This document shows positions 7,182 through 15,910 of a stretch of 64,000 bases of DNA, one piece after another. The translations under genes were made by a program, and so were the position numbers. The notes under the pieces were generated by a model. That model made no database searches and had not been told where the DNA came from. It worked only from the letters and a program-made list of their open reading frames with translations. The DNA comes from Desulfococcus sp041737845. GTDB taxonomy: Bacteria > Desulfobacterota > Desulfobacteria > Desulfobacterales > Desulfococcaceae. Position 1 is the first letter of the stretch; the number at the start of each line of letters is the position of its first letter. Location of the stretch: assembly GCF_041737845.1 (NCBI RefSeq), contig NZ_JBGSQX010000146.1, positions 1 through 64,000 of the forward strand. Reading direction: 5' to 3'.

Positions 7182-8093
7182 ATGATCCTGTATGTGGGAG
7201 CAACAGGCAAGCTGGGCAGCGTCGCGGTGCGGGAGCTCGCACAAAGGGGGAAAAAGATCCGGTGCCTGGTGCGCTCCGGCTCCGATGTGAGCGGTCTTGC
7301 GGCGACGGGCGCGGAGATGGTCCGGGGCGATCTGCGGGACCAGGCATCGGTGAAGCAGGCTTTGGAAGGCATCGATACGGTTATCAGCAGCTTTGCCACC
7401 AATATCGCCAAAGAGCGCAGCACAGCCACCCTCTGGGCCAATGACTATGAGGGCAATCTGGCGCTCATACGCCTGTCGAAGAAGGCGGGCGTCAGGAAGT
7501 TTGTTTTTGTGAGCTATTGGGGCCTTGCCAAGTTTGGCGATTTCGAGCACGGGAAGATAAAGAAAATGGTGGAGGACCTGCTCACGGTCAGCGGCCTTGA
7601 CTATACGGTGTTCAGGGTCACCACGCTTGCCACGGACATGTCGGAGCTGCTGGGCTCCACGCTGCTTCGGAAGGGCCGCGTGCCGCTGCTCATGAAGCCC
7701 CATGAGAAGATCAGGCCCATACTGCTTGAGGATTTGGCCTGGTGCATGGCCGATGCCATCGACAACCCCAAAGCCTGCCGGCGGATCATCGAGGCGGCGG
7801 GAGAAGAGGAGTATGATTTCCGCAGCCTCGAGCAGCTCTTCTGCCGGGCGATGGGCAAAAAAGCTCGTTTCATTTTCGTGCCTCTGCCGCTTGCAAGCTT
7901 TGCCGCCTCGTGCATCGATTTCGCGACCGGCAACCGCTACAATGCCCGGGGCATACTCTCGGCCTTCACCGGCGGCAGCACCTGCGACATTAGCGATATG
8001 AAATCGATTTTTGACGTCCGGCAGGGCAGCTTTGCCCGGTACCTGGAGGATTTTTTTAAAGAAGCCCGCGGGCAGGCTGACAAGCATGCCTGA
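7182..8093 (+). CDS. NAD(P)-binding atypical SDR (NmrA-like) protein
   Basis: A 303-residue extended or atypical short-chain dehydrogenase. The dinucleotide motif is right at the N-terminus (YVGATGKLGSVAVRELAQRG), followed by Arg in CLVRSG, which suits NADP(H) over NAD(H). GDLRDQASVKQAL and FVFVSYWG are typical of the NmrA/NDUFA9-like group. The canonical YxxxK catalytic pair is not obvious, as in many atypical SDRs, so it may be a redox sensor or a quinone or lipid-linked reductase rather than a classical dehydrogenase. A clear AGGAG ribosome site precedes the ATG. Confidence 0.75.
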   Translation: MILYVGATGKLGSVAVRELAQRGKKIRCLVRSGSDVSGLAATGAEMVRGDLRDQASVKQALEGIDTVISSFATNIAKERSTATLWANDYEGNLALIRLSKKAGVRKFVFVSYWGLAKFGDFEHGKIKKMVEDLLTVSGLDYTVFRVTTLATDMSELLGSTLLRKGRVPLLMKPHEKIRPILLEDLAWCMADAIDNPKACRRIIEAAGEEEYDFRSLEQLFCRAMGKKARFIFVPLPLASFAASCIDFATGNRYNARGILSAFTGGSTCDISDMKSIFDVRQGSFARYLEDFFKEARGQADKHA

Positions 8094-8168
8094 GTCTATG
8101 CCACTGGGTTAAAATGGTGGCGCAACCGACCCTGAGCTGAGGGATATCAAAGGAAGCTTGCCTTGAAA

Positions 8169-8261
8169 ATGAGACGAGTCATCAAATTTGTACAAGTGTT
8201 TTTTGCCTGCGCAATCTTACTGGCGCATGATTATTCTTATGGCGCAAAAAAACCGGCATAG
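8169..8261 (+). other. orphaned signal-peptide ORF ending in an in-frame TAG
   Basis: An ATG (second codon after a TTG at 8163) opens MRRVIKFVQ followed by a hydrophobic stretch and ASYG-like cleavage region (SYGAKKPA), a convincing Sec signal peptide. It stops at TAG 8259-8261. The same frame then continues without interruption through 8262-9224 into the alpha/beta-hydrolase. The hydrolase family it resembles is usually secreted, so this is best read as the native N-terminus separated from its protein by one amber codon. Confidence 0.6.
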
Positions 8262-8291
8262 ATAACAAATGATCTTTCTGCCAGCGGTACA

Positions 8292-9224
8292 TTGGGGGTG
8301 GAGATAATCGAGTTCCCCAATCTTATTGATGCTGCCAGCGGCAGGAAAGTGCCGGTCAAGGCATTTGTGCCGGTCGAGGGCGGGCCGTTTCCGGTAGTTA
8401 TCGTGTCGCATGGAGCGGGCGGAAACTGGGATGCCAATTTCGCACAAGCCCGCCATCTGTCCTCGCACGGGTATGCAGTGTTTGCCGTGGAACATATCGG
8501 AAGCAACACTGAAGCTTTGGAGCGCTCGATGCGCTTCATAGCCAACCTCAAGGCAATAACAAAGGATGCGGGCGAGGTGCTCGGCCGGCCAAAAGACATC
8601 AGCTTTGCCATCGACCGGGCGGATGAATGGAACAAGACGAACGATAAACTGCGCGGACGGCTGGACATGAAACATGTCGGCGTTCTGGGGCACTCATTCG
8701 GCGCGTATACTACGCTGGTCGTTGCCGGCATGCGGCCGGCATTGAAGTGGCTGAAGCCGGCTGTTGCGCCGGGCCAGGGGCTGGGGCCGGACCTGCGCGA
8801 CAACCGTGTCATCTGCGGCGTTGCGCTGTCGCCGCAGGGACCGGGCGAGCCTTTCTTTATTGAAGCCAGTTATGCGTCGCTGAAGATTCCGCTGCTGGGC
8901 ATCACTGGCAGTAAAGACAAGCAGCTGAACGCCGGGCCGGAGAATCGCCGCCGGGCGTTCGAGCTCTGGCCGCCCGGAGACAAGTATCTGATCTGGCTTG
9001 CAAACGCCGATCATCTTTCGTTTTCAGACGCAACGGGCTCGCGTCGCCACATGCTGCCGTCGCTTGTTCGCGGAGACGTGCAGCCTGTGGTACGGGCCGC
9101 GACGCTGCTGTTCTTCAACGCGTACCTTAAAAGGGATGCCAACGCACAGAAGTCGCTGACGACAACCGGGCTGAAGCCGTATTTGCGTGGAGCGGTCAAC
9201 ACTATCGAGGTGTTGAACAAATAA
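8292..9224 (+). CDS. dienelactone-hydrolase-like / PAF-acetylhydrolase-like alpha/beta hydrolase, leader interrupted
   Basis: An alpha/beta-hydrolase of the 'predicted dienelactone hydrolase' group. The catalytic triad is readable (numbering from the TTG at 8292): nucleophile Ser135 in GHSFG, Asp209 in TGSKDKQ, His241 in NADHLSF. The oxyanion motif is SHGAGGN. It hydrolyses ester or lactone bonds; the substrate is unknown. The frame extends upstream through a single TAG (8259) into a signal peptide, so the protein was probably a periplasmic enzyme. As it stands, translation could restart at TTG 8292 or GTG 8298, giving a cytoplasmic form, or TAG could be read through. It may be a recent pseudogene. 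The rest of the frame is intact. Confidence 0.75.
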   Translation: MGVEIIEFPNLIDAASGRKVPVKAFVPVEGGPFPVVIVSHGAGGNWDANFAQARHLSSHGYAVFAVEHIGSNTEALERSMRFIANLKAITKDAGEVLGRPKDISFAIDRADEWNKTNDKLRGRLDMKHVGVLGHSFGAYTTLVVAGMRPALKWLKPAVAPGQGLGPDLRDNRVICGVALSPQGPGEPFFIEASYASLKIPLLGITGSKDKQLNAGPENRRRAFELWPPGDKYLIWLANADHLSFSDATGSRRHMLPSLVRGDVQPVVRAATLLFFNAYLKRDANAQKSLTTTGLKPYLRGAVNTIEVLNK

Positions 9225-9586
9225 CGTCTGTTTGAAAAATGGGAGACAACCTGCCCGCTATAGTTTCAGGTATTTGCCTTGACACACAAAAGCCCTGTGC
9301 CTGTCTTCTGTTTATCCAAAAGCTCGCTATGAGAATGCAGGGCTCCAGCAAAAATAAATGCTCTAGCGCTTTAAAAAAAGCCAGATAGTATTTATTTATT
9401 TATTTCAACATCGCGTACTTGAAATTCTGCTGATTAAAAGCTATGAGATACCTACTGGCAAGCTTAGTGTAGCGGCCTGCAGCAGCGCACGCATCATAGA
9501 GCTGAGGTGCCGCGGAATGATTCAGCGCCGGCGACAATCGGCCGGCATGCCTGCCGGTATAAACACTCTGAGTAAGGAGTACGCGC
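9225..9586 (+). other. intergenic region, no gene seen
   Basis: An AT-rich stretch with four tandem TATT units at 9389-9406 and a GC-rich inverted GCCGGCATGCCTGCCGG-like patch near 9540-9558. An AAGGAG ribosome site at the end serves the first DUF4398 gene. No convincing reading frame or classical promoter could be identified. Confidence 0.4.
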
Positions 9587-9985
9587 ATGAAGAGAAATAG
9601 TCGTAAAAAAAGACCGCAGATCGCAGAACTTGCTCTGGCATGTGCCGTGCTGCTTTTTGCAGGCGGGTGCGCCACGACTTCCGGCAGCAGCAGCGCAGCT
9701 GCCATGAAAATAGCTGAAAGCGAGAGCTCCATTGCTGCCGCGCACAATGACTGCGTTCAAAACGCAGCAGATTTGGTAAACGCCGAGCTTAAGCTGACGC
9801 AGGCCAGGGCGGCTTTGGAGGCGCGGGATTATCTCACTGCAGCCTGGCGGGCGGAAGAGGCAACTGCTGATGCGAATTATGCCCGTACACAGGCCGCATT
9901 AGAGCAGGCCGAGCTGTCTGCAGAGCAGCTTCAAAAGTCAAACGCGAGACTGAAAATGGCTATCGGCAAATCCAAAAGCAATTAA
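9587..9985 (+). CDS. DUF4398-type lipoprotein
   Basis: A 132-residue lipoprotein. A basic N-terminus (MKRNSRKKR) and a hydrophobic core end in a lipobox LFAGGC, so Cys at about residue 27 would be acylated. The mature part is almost entirely alpha-helical and Ala/Glu-rich (AELKLTQARAAL, AAWRAEEATADANYA), as in DUF4398, whose helices pack against the cell envelope. In related bacteria DUF4398 proteins precede or are fused to OmpA-like peptidoglycan-binding domains. It is tandem with a second DUF4398 gene 13 bases downstream. Confidence 0.7.
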   Translation: MKRNSRKKRPQIAELALACAVLLFAGGCATTSGSSSAAAMKIAESESSIAAAHNDCVQNAADLVNAELKLTQARAALEARDYLTAAWRAEEATADANYARTQAALEQAELSAEQLQKSNARLKMAIGKSKSN

Positions 9986-9998
9986 GGGAGGAGTCATC

Positions 9999-10472
9999 AT
10001 GACCTTTAAAATGCATGCCCTGTCCGGATATGGACTCATGCTGGCCCTTGCACTGATTTTTTCAGGCTGCGCAGCATCCCATCAGGAAATAATGGCGCGG
10101 GATCATCTGGCAAGAGCCCGGACAGCCTATACCATGGCAAAAGCTGATCCGATAGTGGCGGCCAATGCCCCTATACCGCTCATGGATGCCGGGAAAACCC
10201 TTGAAGCCGCTGAGCAGGCCCGCGATTTCAATGAAATGAACCACTTGACCTATATAGCTGAAAAACAGACTCACATCGCTGCTGCCATGGCGCGCATAAA
10301 AGTGGCCAGACAGAAAAGCGGGGAGCTTCGCCGCGAAAACGATCAGATGCTCGAGCAGTTAAACGCCCGCGCACAATCAGCAGTGGACCCTGAAGCGTCA
10401 ATGCGTGAGGACCGCGCAAAGGCAGAGGAGGAGCGACGGCAAAGCAGGCAGCAGGGGGGGCCACACCTGTAA
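9999..10472 (+). CDS. DUF4398-type lipoprotein lacking the usual OmpA partner
   Basis: A 157-residue second member of the pair. The signal peptide ends in a lipobox IFSGC. The body carries the DUF4398 helical repeat (HLARARTAYTMAKADP, AAEQARDFNEMNHLTYIAEKQ) and ends in a charged coiled coil (RAKAEEERRQSRQQ). Many homologues continue into an OmpA domain. Here a stop comes after GGPHL and only 55 bases separate it from a convergent transporter gene. It is therefore either a naturally short form or one that has lost its OmpA part. GGGAGG precedes the start. Confidence 0.7.
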   Translation: MTFKMHALSGYGLMLALALIFSGCAASHQEIMARDHLARARTAYTMAKADPIVAANAPIPLMDAGKTLEAAEQARDFNEMNHLTYIAEKQTHIAAAMARIKVARQKSGELRRENDQMLEQLNARAQSAVDPEASMREDRAKAEEERRQSRQQGGPHL

Positions 10473-10527
10473 TGATTGCACAATAAACTGCAGGCTAAAA
10501 AAGTGTGGTGACTGGAACTGCCCCCGA

Positions 10528-11448
10528 TTATACCCTTGCCAGGGGCTCTATCTCAGGTTTTGGAGCGCTCAGAGTGGTGAGGGCCAGTGCGCTGAGTATG
10601 AGCACCATGCCAAGTATTTCCAGAGGCTGCGGGCTTTCGCCCAGCTGCCATGCGGCAGCCAGCAGCCCCACCACAGGTATGATCAATCCACTCAGCCCTG
10701 CGACGCCCGCGGATACATGTTTGAGCGCATACAGCCACAGGAGCCATGCCACAGCGCTTGCCGGAACCGCATTATACGCCAGCGCCCCGATAAAGGAGGC
10801 TGTCCAGTGAATCGGCGGATCTGACGATATGGCGCTTGCCAGCAGGATCGGCAGGCTGCCAAATGCCATTTGCCACGCGTTAAACGACAAAAGCTCCACA
10901 GGCTGTTTCCGGGTCAGCTTTTTTAACACAATCGTGGCTGCAGCCCAGGAAATACCCGCCAGAACCGCCAGCACTTTACTCATGAGGCCGCCGGCCATGC
11001 TGAAAGGCATCAAAATACATACCAGGCCGGGAAGAGCCAGCCACACACCCAGACCCTGCCGCCCGCTCAGCCGCTCTCCCAGAAAAAGCCAGGCAAAGAG
11101 CAGCGTCCAAAATGACATCGTATAGGTCAGAATCGCGGTTTTGCCTGCCCCTCCCTGAACCAGCGCCAAGGTAGACAACCCTATTAAACCGCCGCTTTGA
11201 AGCAGGCCGACAAGCGCGCTGCCCCAGAACACCTGAGGGCGCAGGGATTGACGGCGCAAGGCCATTACCAGGAAGATGCTCAGGGCTCCAAATACATTGC
11301 GCAGAGCTGCAAAAGCAAAGGCAGGGGCATCCCGGACCGCAATTTTCATAACGACCCAGTTGTATCCCCAGATCAGCGCCAGGAGCAGCAGCGCAACAAT
11401 TGCCAGCTGTTGGGGCTTGAATGAAAGAGGTTTCGCGGGAAGAGGCAT
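10528..11448 (-). CDS. EamA/DMT-superfamily transporter
   Basis: A ten-helix drug/metabolite transporter of 306 residues built from two EamA repeats. The first opens with LLALIWGYNWVVMKIA and contains PAFAFAALRNVFGA. The second opens with the GISWAAATIVLKK segment at about residue 165 and ends in a run of hydrophobic helices with PVVGLLAAAWQLGE. Family members export amino acids, sugars or metabolites; the substrate cannot be assigned. It stands alone, convergent with the DUF4398 pair. Confidence 0.85.
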   Translation of the reverse strand: MPLPAKPLSFKPQQLAIVALLLLALIWGYNWVVMKIAVRDAPAFAFAALRNVFGALSIFLVMALRRQSLRPQVFWGSALVGLLQSGGLIGLSTLALVQGGAGKTAILTYTMSFWTLLFAWLFLGERLSGRQGLGVWLALPGLVCILMPFSMAGGLMSKVLAVLAGISWAAATIVLKKLTRKQPVELLSFNAWQMAFGSLPILLASAISSDPPIHWTASFIGALAYNAVPASAVAWLLWLYALKHVSAGVAGLSGLIIPVVGLLAAAWQLGESPQPLEILGMVLILSALALTTLSAPKPEIEPLARV

Positions 11449-11599
11449 GGCTCTGCTGGTAATCTTTTTAAAGGAACTCGCTTTAGGAAGTGCAGACTAT
11501 AAAGTCGGGGCGGTTGCGTGTCAATAAAAAGTTCGTTGCTGACCATTGCATGAAGAACGAAGGGCATGCCGGCTTTTTTTTTATAAACAGGGGCGGTGG

Positions 11600-11828
11600 G
11601 GGTGTTGAAAAAGTGTCATCCTCGAAGTGAAGGATCTCTGAATTCATTAAAACGACGAGATTCTTCGTCGCCTGCGGCTCCTCAGAATGACATTTATTTT
11701 AATTGTGACACAGCCTCCAAAGGCGGTGGGCCCAGGCAGACAATGAGGCGTACTTTTTGTACGTCGCAGTGAAGCATGATGAGCGCAATCCCGCTCCAGC
11801 GGGACAGATGGGCGTTTTTCAACAACCT
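11600..11828. mobile_element. MITE-like palindromic element abutting uvrB
   Basis: A non-coding segment whose ends are inverted: GTGTTGAAAAAG at the left and CGTTTTTCAACAAC at the right (shared core GTTGAAAAA). Inside lies a second imperfect inverted pair from 11615 to 11691, starting GTCATCCTCGAAG and ending CTCCTCAGAATGAC, a sequence type I know as a dispersed bacterial repeat. It has no transposase frame. It ends within two bases of the uvrB stop codon, so uvrB transcripts run into it and it may act as their 3' hairpin. Confidence 0.5.
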
Positions 11829-11829
11829 G

Positions 11830-13824
11830 CTAGCGCAACTCCAGCTCCTGCCGCTCAAGCTCATAGAGCTGATCGCGCAGCTCAGCTGCCTTTTCAAACT
11901 CAAGGCTCTGCGCCGCCTCCATCATTTCCTTCTTCAATTTTTTTATCAGCTTCGGGATATCTTTCGGCGCTTTGTACAGGGCCTTCCGCTCGGCGGCCAC
12001 GGGCACGGTCACATAATCCATCTCATAGACCGTGCCGAGTATGTTCCTGATGTCCTTTTTGATCGACGCGGGCGTGATGCCGTGCTCGACATTATAGGCA
12101 GCCTGAATGCTGCGGCGGCGGGCGGTTTCGCGCAGGGTGGCTTGTATGCTGCGGGTCATGACGTCGGCATACAGAATCACGCGGCCGTCCACATTGCGGG
12201 CAGTGCGGCCGCAGGTCTGTATCAGCGCCCGCTCCGAGCGCAGAAAGCCCTCCTTGTCGGCATCAAGTATGGCAACGAGGGACACCTCGGGCAGGTCAAG
12301 GCCCTCGCGCAGCAGGTTGATGCCGATGAGTACGTCGAATTTCCCGAGGCGCAGATTCCTGAGAATCTCCATTCGCTCAAGCGTATCCACCTCCGAGTGC
12401 AGGTACTCGACCCGGACCCCGAGTTCGCGGTAGTAGTCCGTCAAATCCTCAGACATGCGCTTGGTCAGCGTAGTGACAAGGGTTCTGTCGCCCTTTGCGG
12501 TCTGGCTGCGAATTTCGGCAAGCAGATTGTCAACCTGGCCGGTGACGGGCCGCACCTCGATCTGCGGGTCCATCAGGCCCGTCGGCCGGATCACCTGCTC
12601 AGCCACTATGCCGCCTGCCTGTGCAAGCTCATACTCGGCCGGGGTTGCCGAGACATAGACTATCTGCTTCATTTTTTTTTCAAACTCCTCGAACATGAGG
12701 GGCCTGTTGTCCAGGGCCGACGGCAGACGGAATCCGAAATCAATCAGCGTCTGCTTGCGCGACCGGTCACCGAAATACATGCCCCTGATCTGCGGCACCG
12801 AGATATGGCTCTCGTCGATGATCAGCAGAAAATCCTCGGGGAAATAGTCAAACAGCACCCATGGCGGCTCGCCGGGCAGGCGGCCGTCCATGTGGCGCGA
12901 ATAATTCTCGATGCCGTTGCAGTAGCCCATGTTCTCGATCATCTCAAGGTCATAGAGCGTCCGCTCCTTGATGCGCTGCGCCTCGATGAGCTTGCCGTCT
13001 GCTTTGAAGGACTCAATGCATCCGGCAAGCTCCCGGCGGATGAGCCCGGCCGCCCGCTTGAGATTGTCCTGCGATGTCACGTAGTGGCTGTTGGGGTAGA
13101 TGTGCATATGCCCCGCCGCGCGCAGCACTCTGCCCGTGAGCGGGTCGATCTCGGATATGGCATCGATCGTGTCGCCGAAAAACTCGACACGCACGGCCGT
13201 ATCCTGCTGGTAGGAAGGAAATATCTCGACGCTGTCGCCGCGCACGCGAAAGGTACCGCGGTGAAAGTCGAAATCGTTGCGCTCATACTGTATGGCCACC
13301 AGCCCCGCCAGAAACTCGTCGCGCGACATATCTGCCCGGTCGCGCACCAGCAGCAGCTGGTTGCGGTATTCCTGCGGCGAGCCGAGGGCATAGATGCAGG
13401 ATACGCTTGCCACCACGATCACATCGCGGCGCTGCAGCAGGGAGGCCGTGGCAGAGTGGCGCATGCGGTCAATCTCCTCGTTGATGGAGGAGTCCTTGGC
13501 AATATAGGTGTCGGACACCGGAAGATAGGCTTCGGGCTGATAGTAATCATAGTAGCTGACAAAATATTCGACGGCGTTTTGAGGGAAAAGGGTTTTGAAC
13601 TCGTTGAAGAGCTGGGCGGCGAGGGTCTTGTTGGGGGCCATGACGAGGGTCGGACGCCCCAGGCGGGTGATGACGTTCGCCATGGTGAAGGTCTTCCCCG
13701 AGCCGGTCACGCCAAGCATGACATTATGGGGCTTTCCGTCGGTGATGTTGCGGCATAACGCCTCGACGGCGTCGGGCTGATCTCCCGTGGGAAGAAAATC
13801 AGATGTTAAGGAAAACAGCGGCAT
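11830..13824 (-). CDS. uvrB: excinuclease ABC subunit B
   Basis: UvrB, the DNA-damage-verifying helicase-like subunit of nucleotide excision repair, 664 residues, full length. Walker A is GVTGSGKT (residues 38-45). The DNA-clamping beta-hairpin region reads SYYDYYQPEAYLP, the DEAD-like box is IIDESH, and helicase motif VI includes QTCGRTARN. The C-terminal UVR domain (KLKKEMMEAAQSLEFEKAA) that binds UvrC is present. It follows ispF by 11 bases and is probably co-transcribed with it. Confidence 0.97.
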   Translation of the reverse strand: MPLFSLTSDFLPTGDQPDAVEALCRNITDGKPHNVMLGVTGSGKTFTMANVITRLGRPTLVMAPNKTLAAQLFNEFKTLFPQNAVEYFVSYYDYYQPEAYLPVSDTYIAKDSSINEEIDRMRHSATASLLQRRDVIVVASVSCIYALGSPQEYRNQLLLVRDRADMSRDEFLAGLVAIQYERNDFDFHRGTFRVRGDSVEIFPSYQQDTAVRVEFFGDTIDAISEIDPLTGRVLRAAGHMHIYPNSHYVTSQDNLKRAAGLIRRELAGCIESFKADGKLIEAQRIKERTLYDLEMIENMGYCNGIENYSRHMDGRLPGEPPWVLFDYFPEDFLLIIDESHISVPQIRGMYFGDRSRKQTLIDFGFRLPSALDNRPLMFEEFEKKMKQIVYVSATPAEYELAQAGGIVAEQVIRPTGLMDPQIEVRPVTGQVDNLLAEIRSQTAKGDRTLVTTLTKRMSEDLTDYYRELGVRVEYLHSEVDTLERMEILRNLRLGKFDVLIGINLLREGLDLPEVSLVAILDADKEGFLRSERALIQTCGRTARNVDGRVILYADVMTRSIQATLRETARRRSIQAAYNVEHGITPASIKKDIRNILGTVYEMDYVTVPVAAERKALYKAPKDIPKLIKKLKKEMMEAAQSLEFEKAAELRDQLYELERQELELR

Positions 13825-13835
13825 GATGATCCGGA

Positions 13836-14303
13836 TTATTCCAGGAGCACGGCGCTCGTGGCGGCAATCCCCTCCCCGCTGCCGATCAGGCCCAGGCCCT
13901 CGGTGGTGGTCGCCTTGATGTTGATGCGATCCTCGGTTACCCCCAAGGCGGAGGAGATGTTCCGGATCATCCGGTTTCGGTAAGGCGCCATTTTCGGCGC
14001 CTGTGCAAAAATCGTCGCGTCGATGTTGACGAGGTTCAGGCCTTGCCGGATGACCATGTCGTAGGTTGCCCTGAGCAGCTTCATGCTGTCGATATCCTTG
14101 TAGGCCGGGTCCGTATCCGGGAAATGACGGCCGATATCCCCCAGGCCCGCAGCGCCCAAAAGGGCATCGCAGATGGCATGGAGCAGGACATCCGCGTCCG
14201 AGTGACCGAGCAGCCCCTTTTCGAAGGGGATGGCGACGCCGCCGATGATCAGTTTTCGGTCAGGCACCAGTTGATGGACATCGTGTCCCAGGCCGATTCG
14301 CAT
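13836..14303 (-). CDS. ispF: 2-C-methyl-D-erythritol 2,4-cyclodiphosphate synthase
   Basis: IspF makes MEcPP in the non-mevalonate isoprenoid pathway. The divalent-metal ligands sit in MRIGLGHDVHQL (Asp8, His10) and HSDADVLLH, and the substrate loop GLGDIGRHFPDTD is intact. The C-terminal TTTEGLGLIGSGEGIAA is typical. The start at 14303 gives 155 residues, the family length; a longer frame from 14354 would add 17 unrelated residues. First gene of a short minus-strand operon with uvrB. Confidence 0.96.
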   Translation of the reverse strand: MRIGLGHDVHQLVPDRKLIIGGVAIPFEKGLLGHSDADVLLHAICDALLGAAGLGDIGRHFPDTDPAYKDIDSMKLLRATYDMVIRQGLNLVNIDATIFAQAPKMAPYRNRMIRNISSALGVTEDRINIKATTTEGLGLIGSGEGIAATSAVLLE

Positions 14304-14449
14304 ATGGCTTCTCCAGGAATGCTTCATGTGGGTTGCGTTGATTTTCCATACCATAATCCACTGCCCGGGTAAATACGGCGTGACGGCATGCAGGGCCCGA
14401 CCCCGGTGCCAATGGCGTCCAATTATTGGACAATTTTTTGAGTATGATA

Positions 14450-14478
14450 TTGTTAACGGTTAAAAACTCTGATAAAAT
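14450..14478 (+). promoter_or_regulatory. candidate promoter for the LysM gene with upstream palindrome
   Basis: TTGTTA and TAAAAT are separated by 17 bases in an AT-rich stretch ahead of the LysM gene. Just upstream, at 14417-14431, lies the perfect palindrome GTCCAAT-T-ATTGGAC, which could be an operator. Pattern evidence only. Confidence 0.45.
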
Positions 14479-14565
14479 AAAAGATTATGTTGCAAGACAA
14501 CAAGATCGCCTGTCGAGCAACCTGAACCGATATGAATACTCTCTTCCATCTGCTTCGAGGAAAAA

Positions 14566-15315
14566 ATGAAATCGTTTAAAATCAGTAACTACGACATTGG
14601 AATGCCTGCCATCTTAGCAGGCGCGGGTATTTTGACACTGATCATCTGCATGATTGTGCTGATTCCGGGCCGCGAGGCGCCGGATGAAAACACGGCGCTC
14701 GATGAGGCTGTCGCCCGCATGGAAACCCGGATCGCGGCGCTTGAAAGCCGGCTGGAGAGCACCATGGCGGCCCCGCCCCCCGCCGAACCCTCCGAGATCC
14801 CTGCCGACGCATTGTCGGAGTACGAGGTGCACGTCCAGTCCATAACCGATCAGATAGCCGGAATTCAGAAAAAAATAGACTATATCGACAAGCGCCAGGG
14901 GAATCTGGAGGAGCGCGTGGTGGGGTTTACCGCACCGCCGCCCAAGCGAGAGTCCTCACGGAAGCAGGCGGCCAATTCAGCACCGAAACAGGCTTCTTCA
15001 CGGAGGCAGGAGGCCACTTCAGCGCCGAAACAGGCTGCGTCAACGAAACAGGCTGCATCAACGAAACCGGCCGCCGTCCCGGCGCCGAAAAAAGAGATTG
15101 CGGCCAAGCAGCCGACCCCGGCCCTGAAAAAAGAGCCTGCCGAGACAAAACAGGCACCCGCCAAGTCCGCGAAATACCATCTTGTCGCCCCAGGGGACAC
15201 CCGGTACAGTATCGCGCGGCAGTATGGGCTGACCCTGGCGCAGCTCAACGCCATCAACGGCTTTTCAGAGCAGACGATCATTCAGCCCGGGCAGAAGATC
15301 GTCGTTCAGAAATAG
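14566..15315 (+). CDS. membrane-anchored LysM-domain protein
   Basis: A 249-residue cell-wall-binding protein. Residues about 10-30 form one transmembrane or uncleaved signal helix (ILAGAGILTLIICMIVLIP). Next comes a predicted coiled coil (about 40-110), then a Lys/Ala/Gln-rich linker with repeated KQAAS-type units (about 130-195). At the C-terminus is one LysM domain (VAPGDTRYSIARQYGLTLAQ ... QPGQKIVV) that would bind peptidoglycan glycan chains. The coiled coil suggests oligomerisation. GAGG lies just before the ATG. No enzyme domain is attached. Confidence 0.85.
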   Translation: MKSFKISNYDIGMPAILAGAGILTLIICMIVLIPGREAPDENTALDEAVARMETRIAALESRLESTMAAPPPAEPSEIPADALSEYEVHVQSITDQIAGIQKKIDYIDKRQGNLEERVVGFTAPPPKRESSRKQAANSAPKQASSRRQEATSAPKQAASTKQAASTKPAAVPAPKKEIAAKQPTPALKKEPAETKQAPAKSAKYHLVAPGDTRYSIARQYGLTLAQLNAINGFSEQTIIQPGQKIVVQK

Positions 15316-15335
15316 GGGCGCAAGGCGGTCGGCAT

Positions 15336-15806
15336 TCAGGATGACAGGGATCCGCCGCCGCGCCATACGTCTTCGGGAATGATATAGGGATCGAGGTCGT
15401 CGGTATCGACGTATATTTCCGAAACCGCCTTGTCTCTCAGGGAGATGCCCGCATCATGGACGGTTTCGGAACTGCCTGATATCAGGGGATGCCACCAGGG
15501 CAAGGGGCGGCCTTCCAGAATGCGGCGATAGGCGCAGGTCGGGGGGAGCCAGGTGCATTCGGATACAAGCGCCGGCGTCAGCGTGAGGCAATCCGAAATC
15601 AGCAGGGCCCGGTCCGCATAGGCTTTGCAGCGGCATCCATAAAGATCGAGGAGCCTGCAGGCAACACTCGTGTAAGAGACTTCGCCCGTGTCCGTGGCTT
15701 CGAGCTTGTGCAGGCAGCATCGGCCGCATCCATCGCAGAGGGTCTCCCATTCGGTCGGGGTGAGCTCTTCAAGCAACTTGTATTCCCAAAATTTCTTTCC
15801 GGACAT
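15336..15806 (-). CDS. YcgN/UPF0260-family Cys-cluster protein
   Basis: A small cytoplasmic protein of the UPF0260 (YcgN) family, with two Cys-rich motifs likely to bind zinc or an Fe-S centre: LCDGCGRCCLHKL and TSVACRLLDLYGCRCKAY. The tail has the invariant WLPPTCAYR and PLPWWHPLISGS. The biochemical role is unknown. The start at 15806 (MSGKKFWEY) gives the normal length of 156; the upstream extension to 15899 is not conserved. It is divergent from cutA across a gap of about 100 bases. Confidence 0.85.
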   Translation of the reverse strand: MSGKKFWEYKLLEELTPTEWETLCDGCGRCCLHKLEATDTGEVSYTSVACRLLDLYGCRCKAYADRALLISDCLTLTPALVSECTWLPPTCAYRRILEGRPLPWWHPLISGSSETVHDAGISLRDKAVSEIYVDTDDLDPYIIPEDVWRGGGSLSS

Positions 15807-15910
15807 GCATTCCTCCGGGAGGATTCCGATGGATTGCGGCTTTACTGCCGCCGGCGATTTGAGAAGAAAAGCGCCGCGGTTGTTGTTCACTGCCAGCAAA
15901 AAGGATTGTT

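Noticed and set aside
11776..13758. 660-codon open frame opposite uvrB
   Set aside because: Exact antisense of uvrB, whose motifs are complete; the translated sequence has no recognisable domain and arises from GC-rich codon bias.
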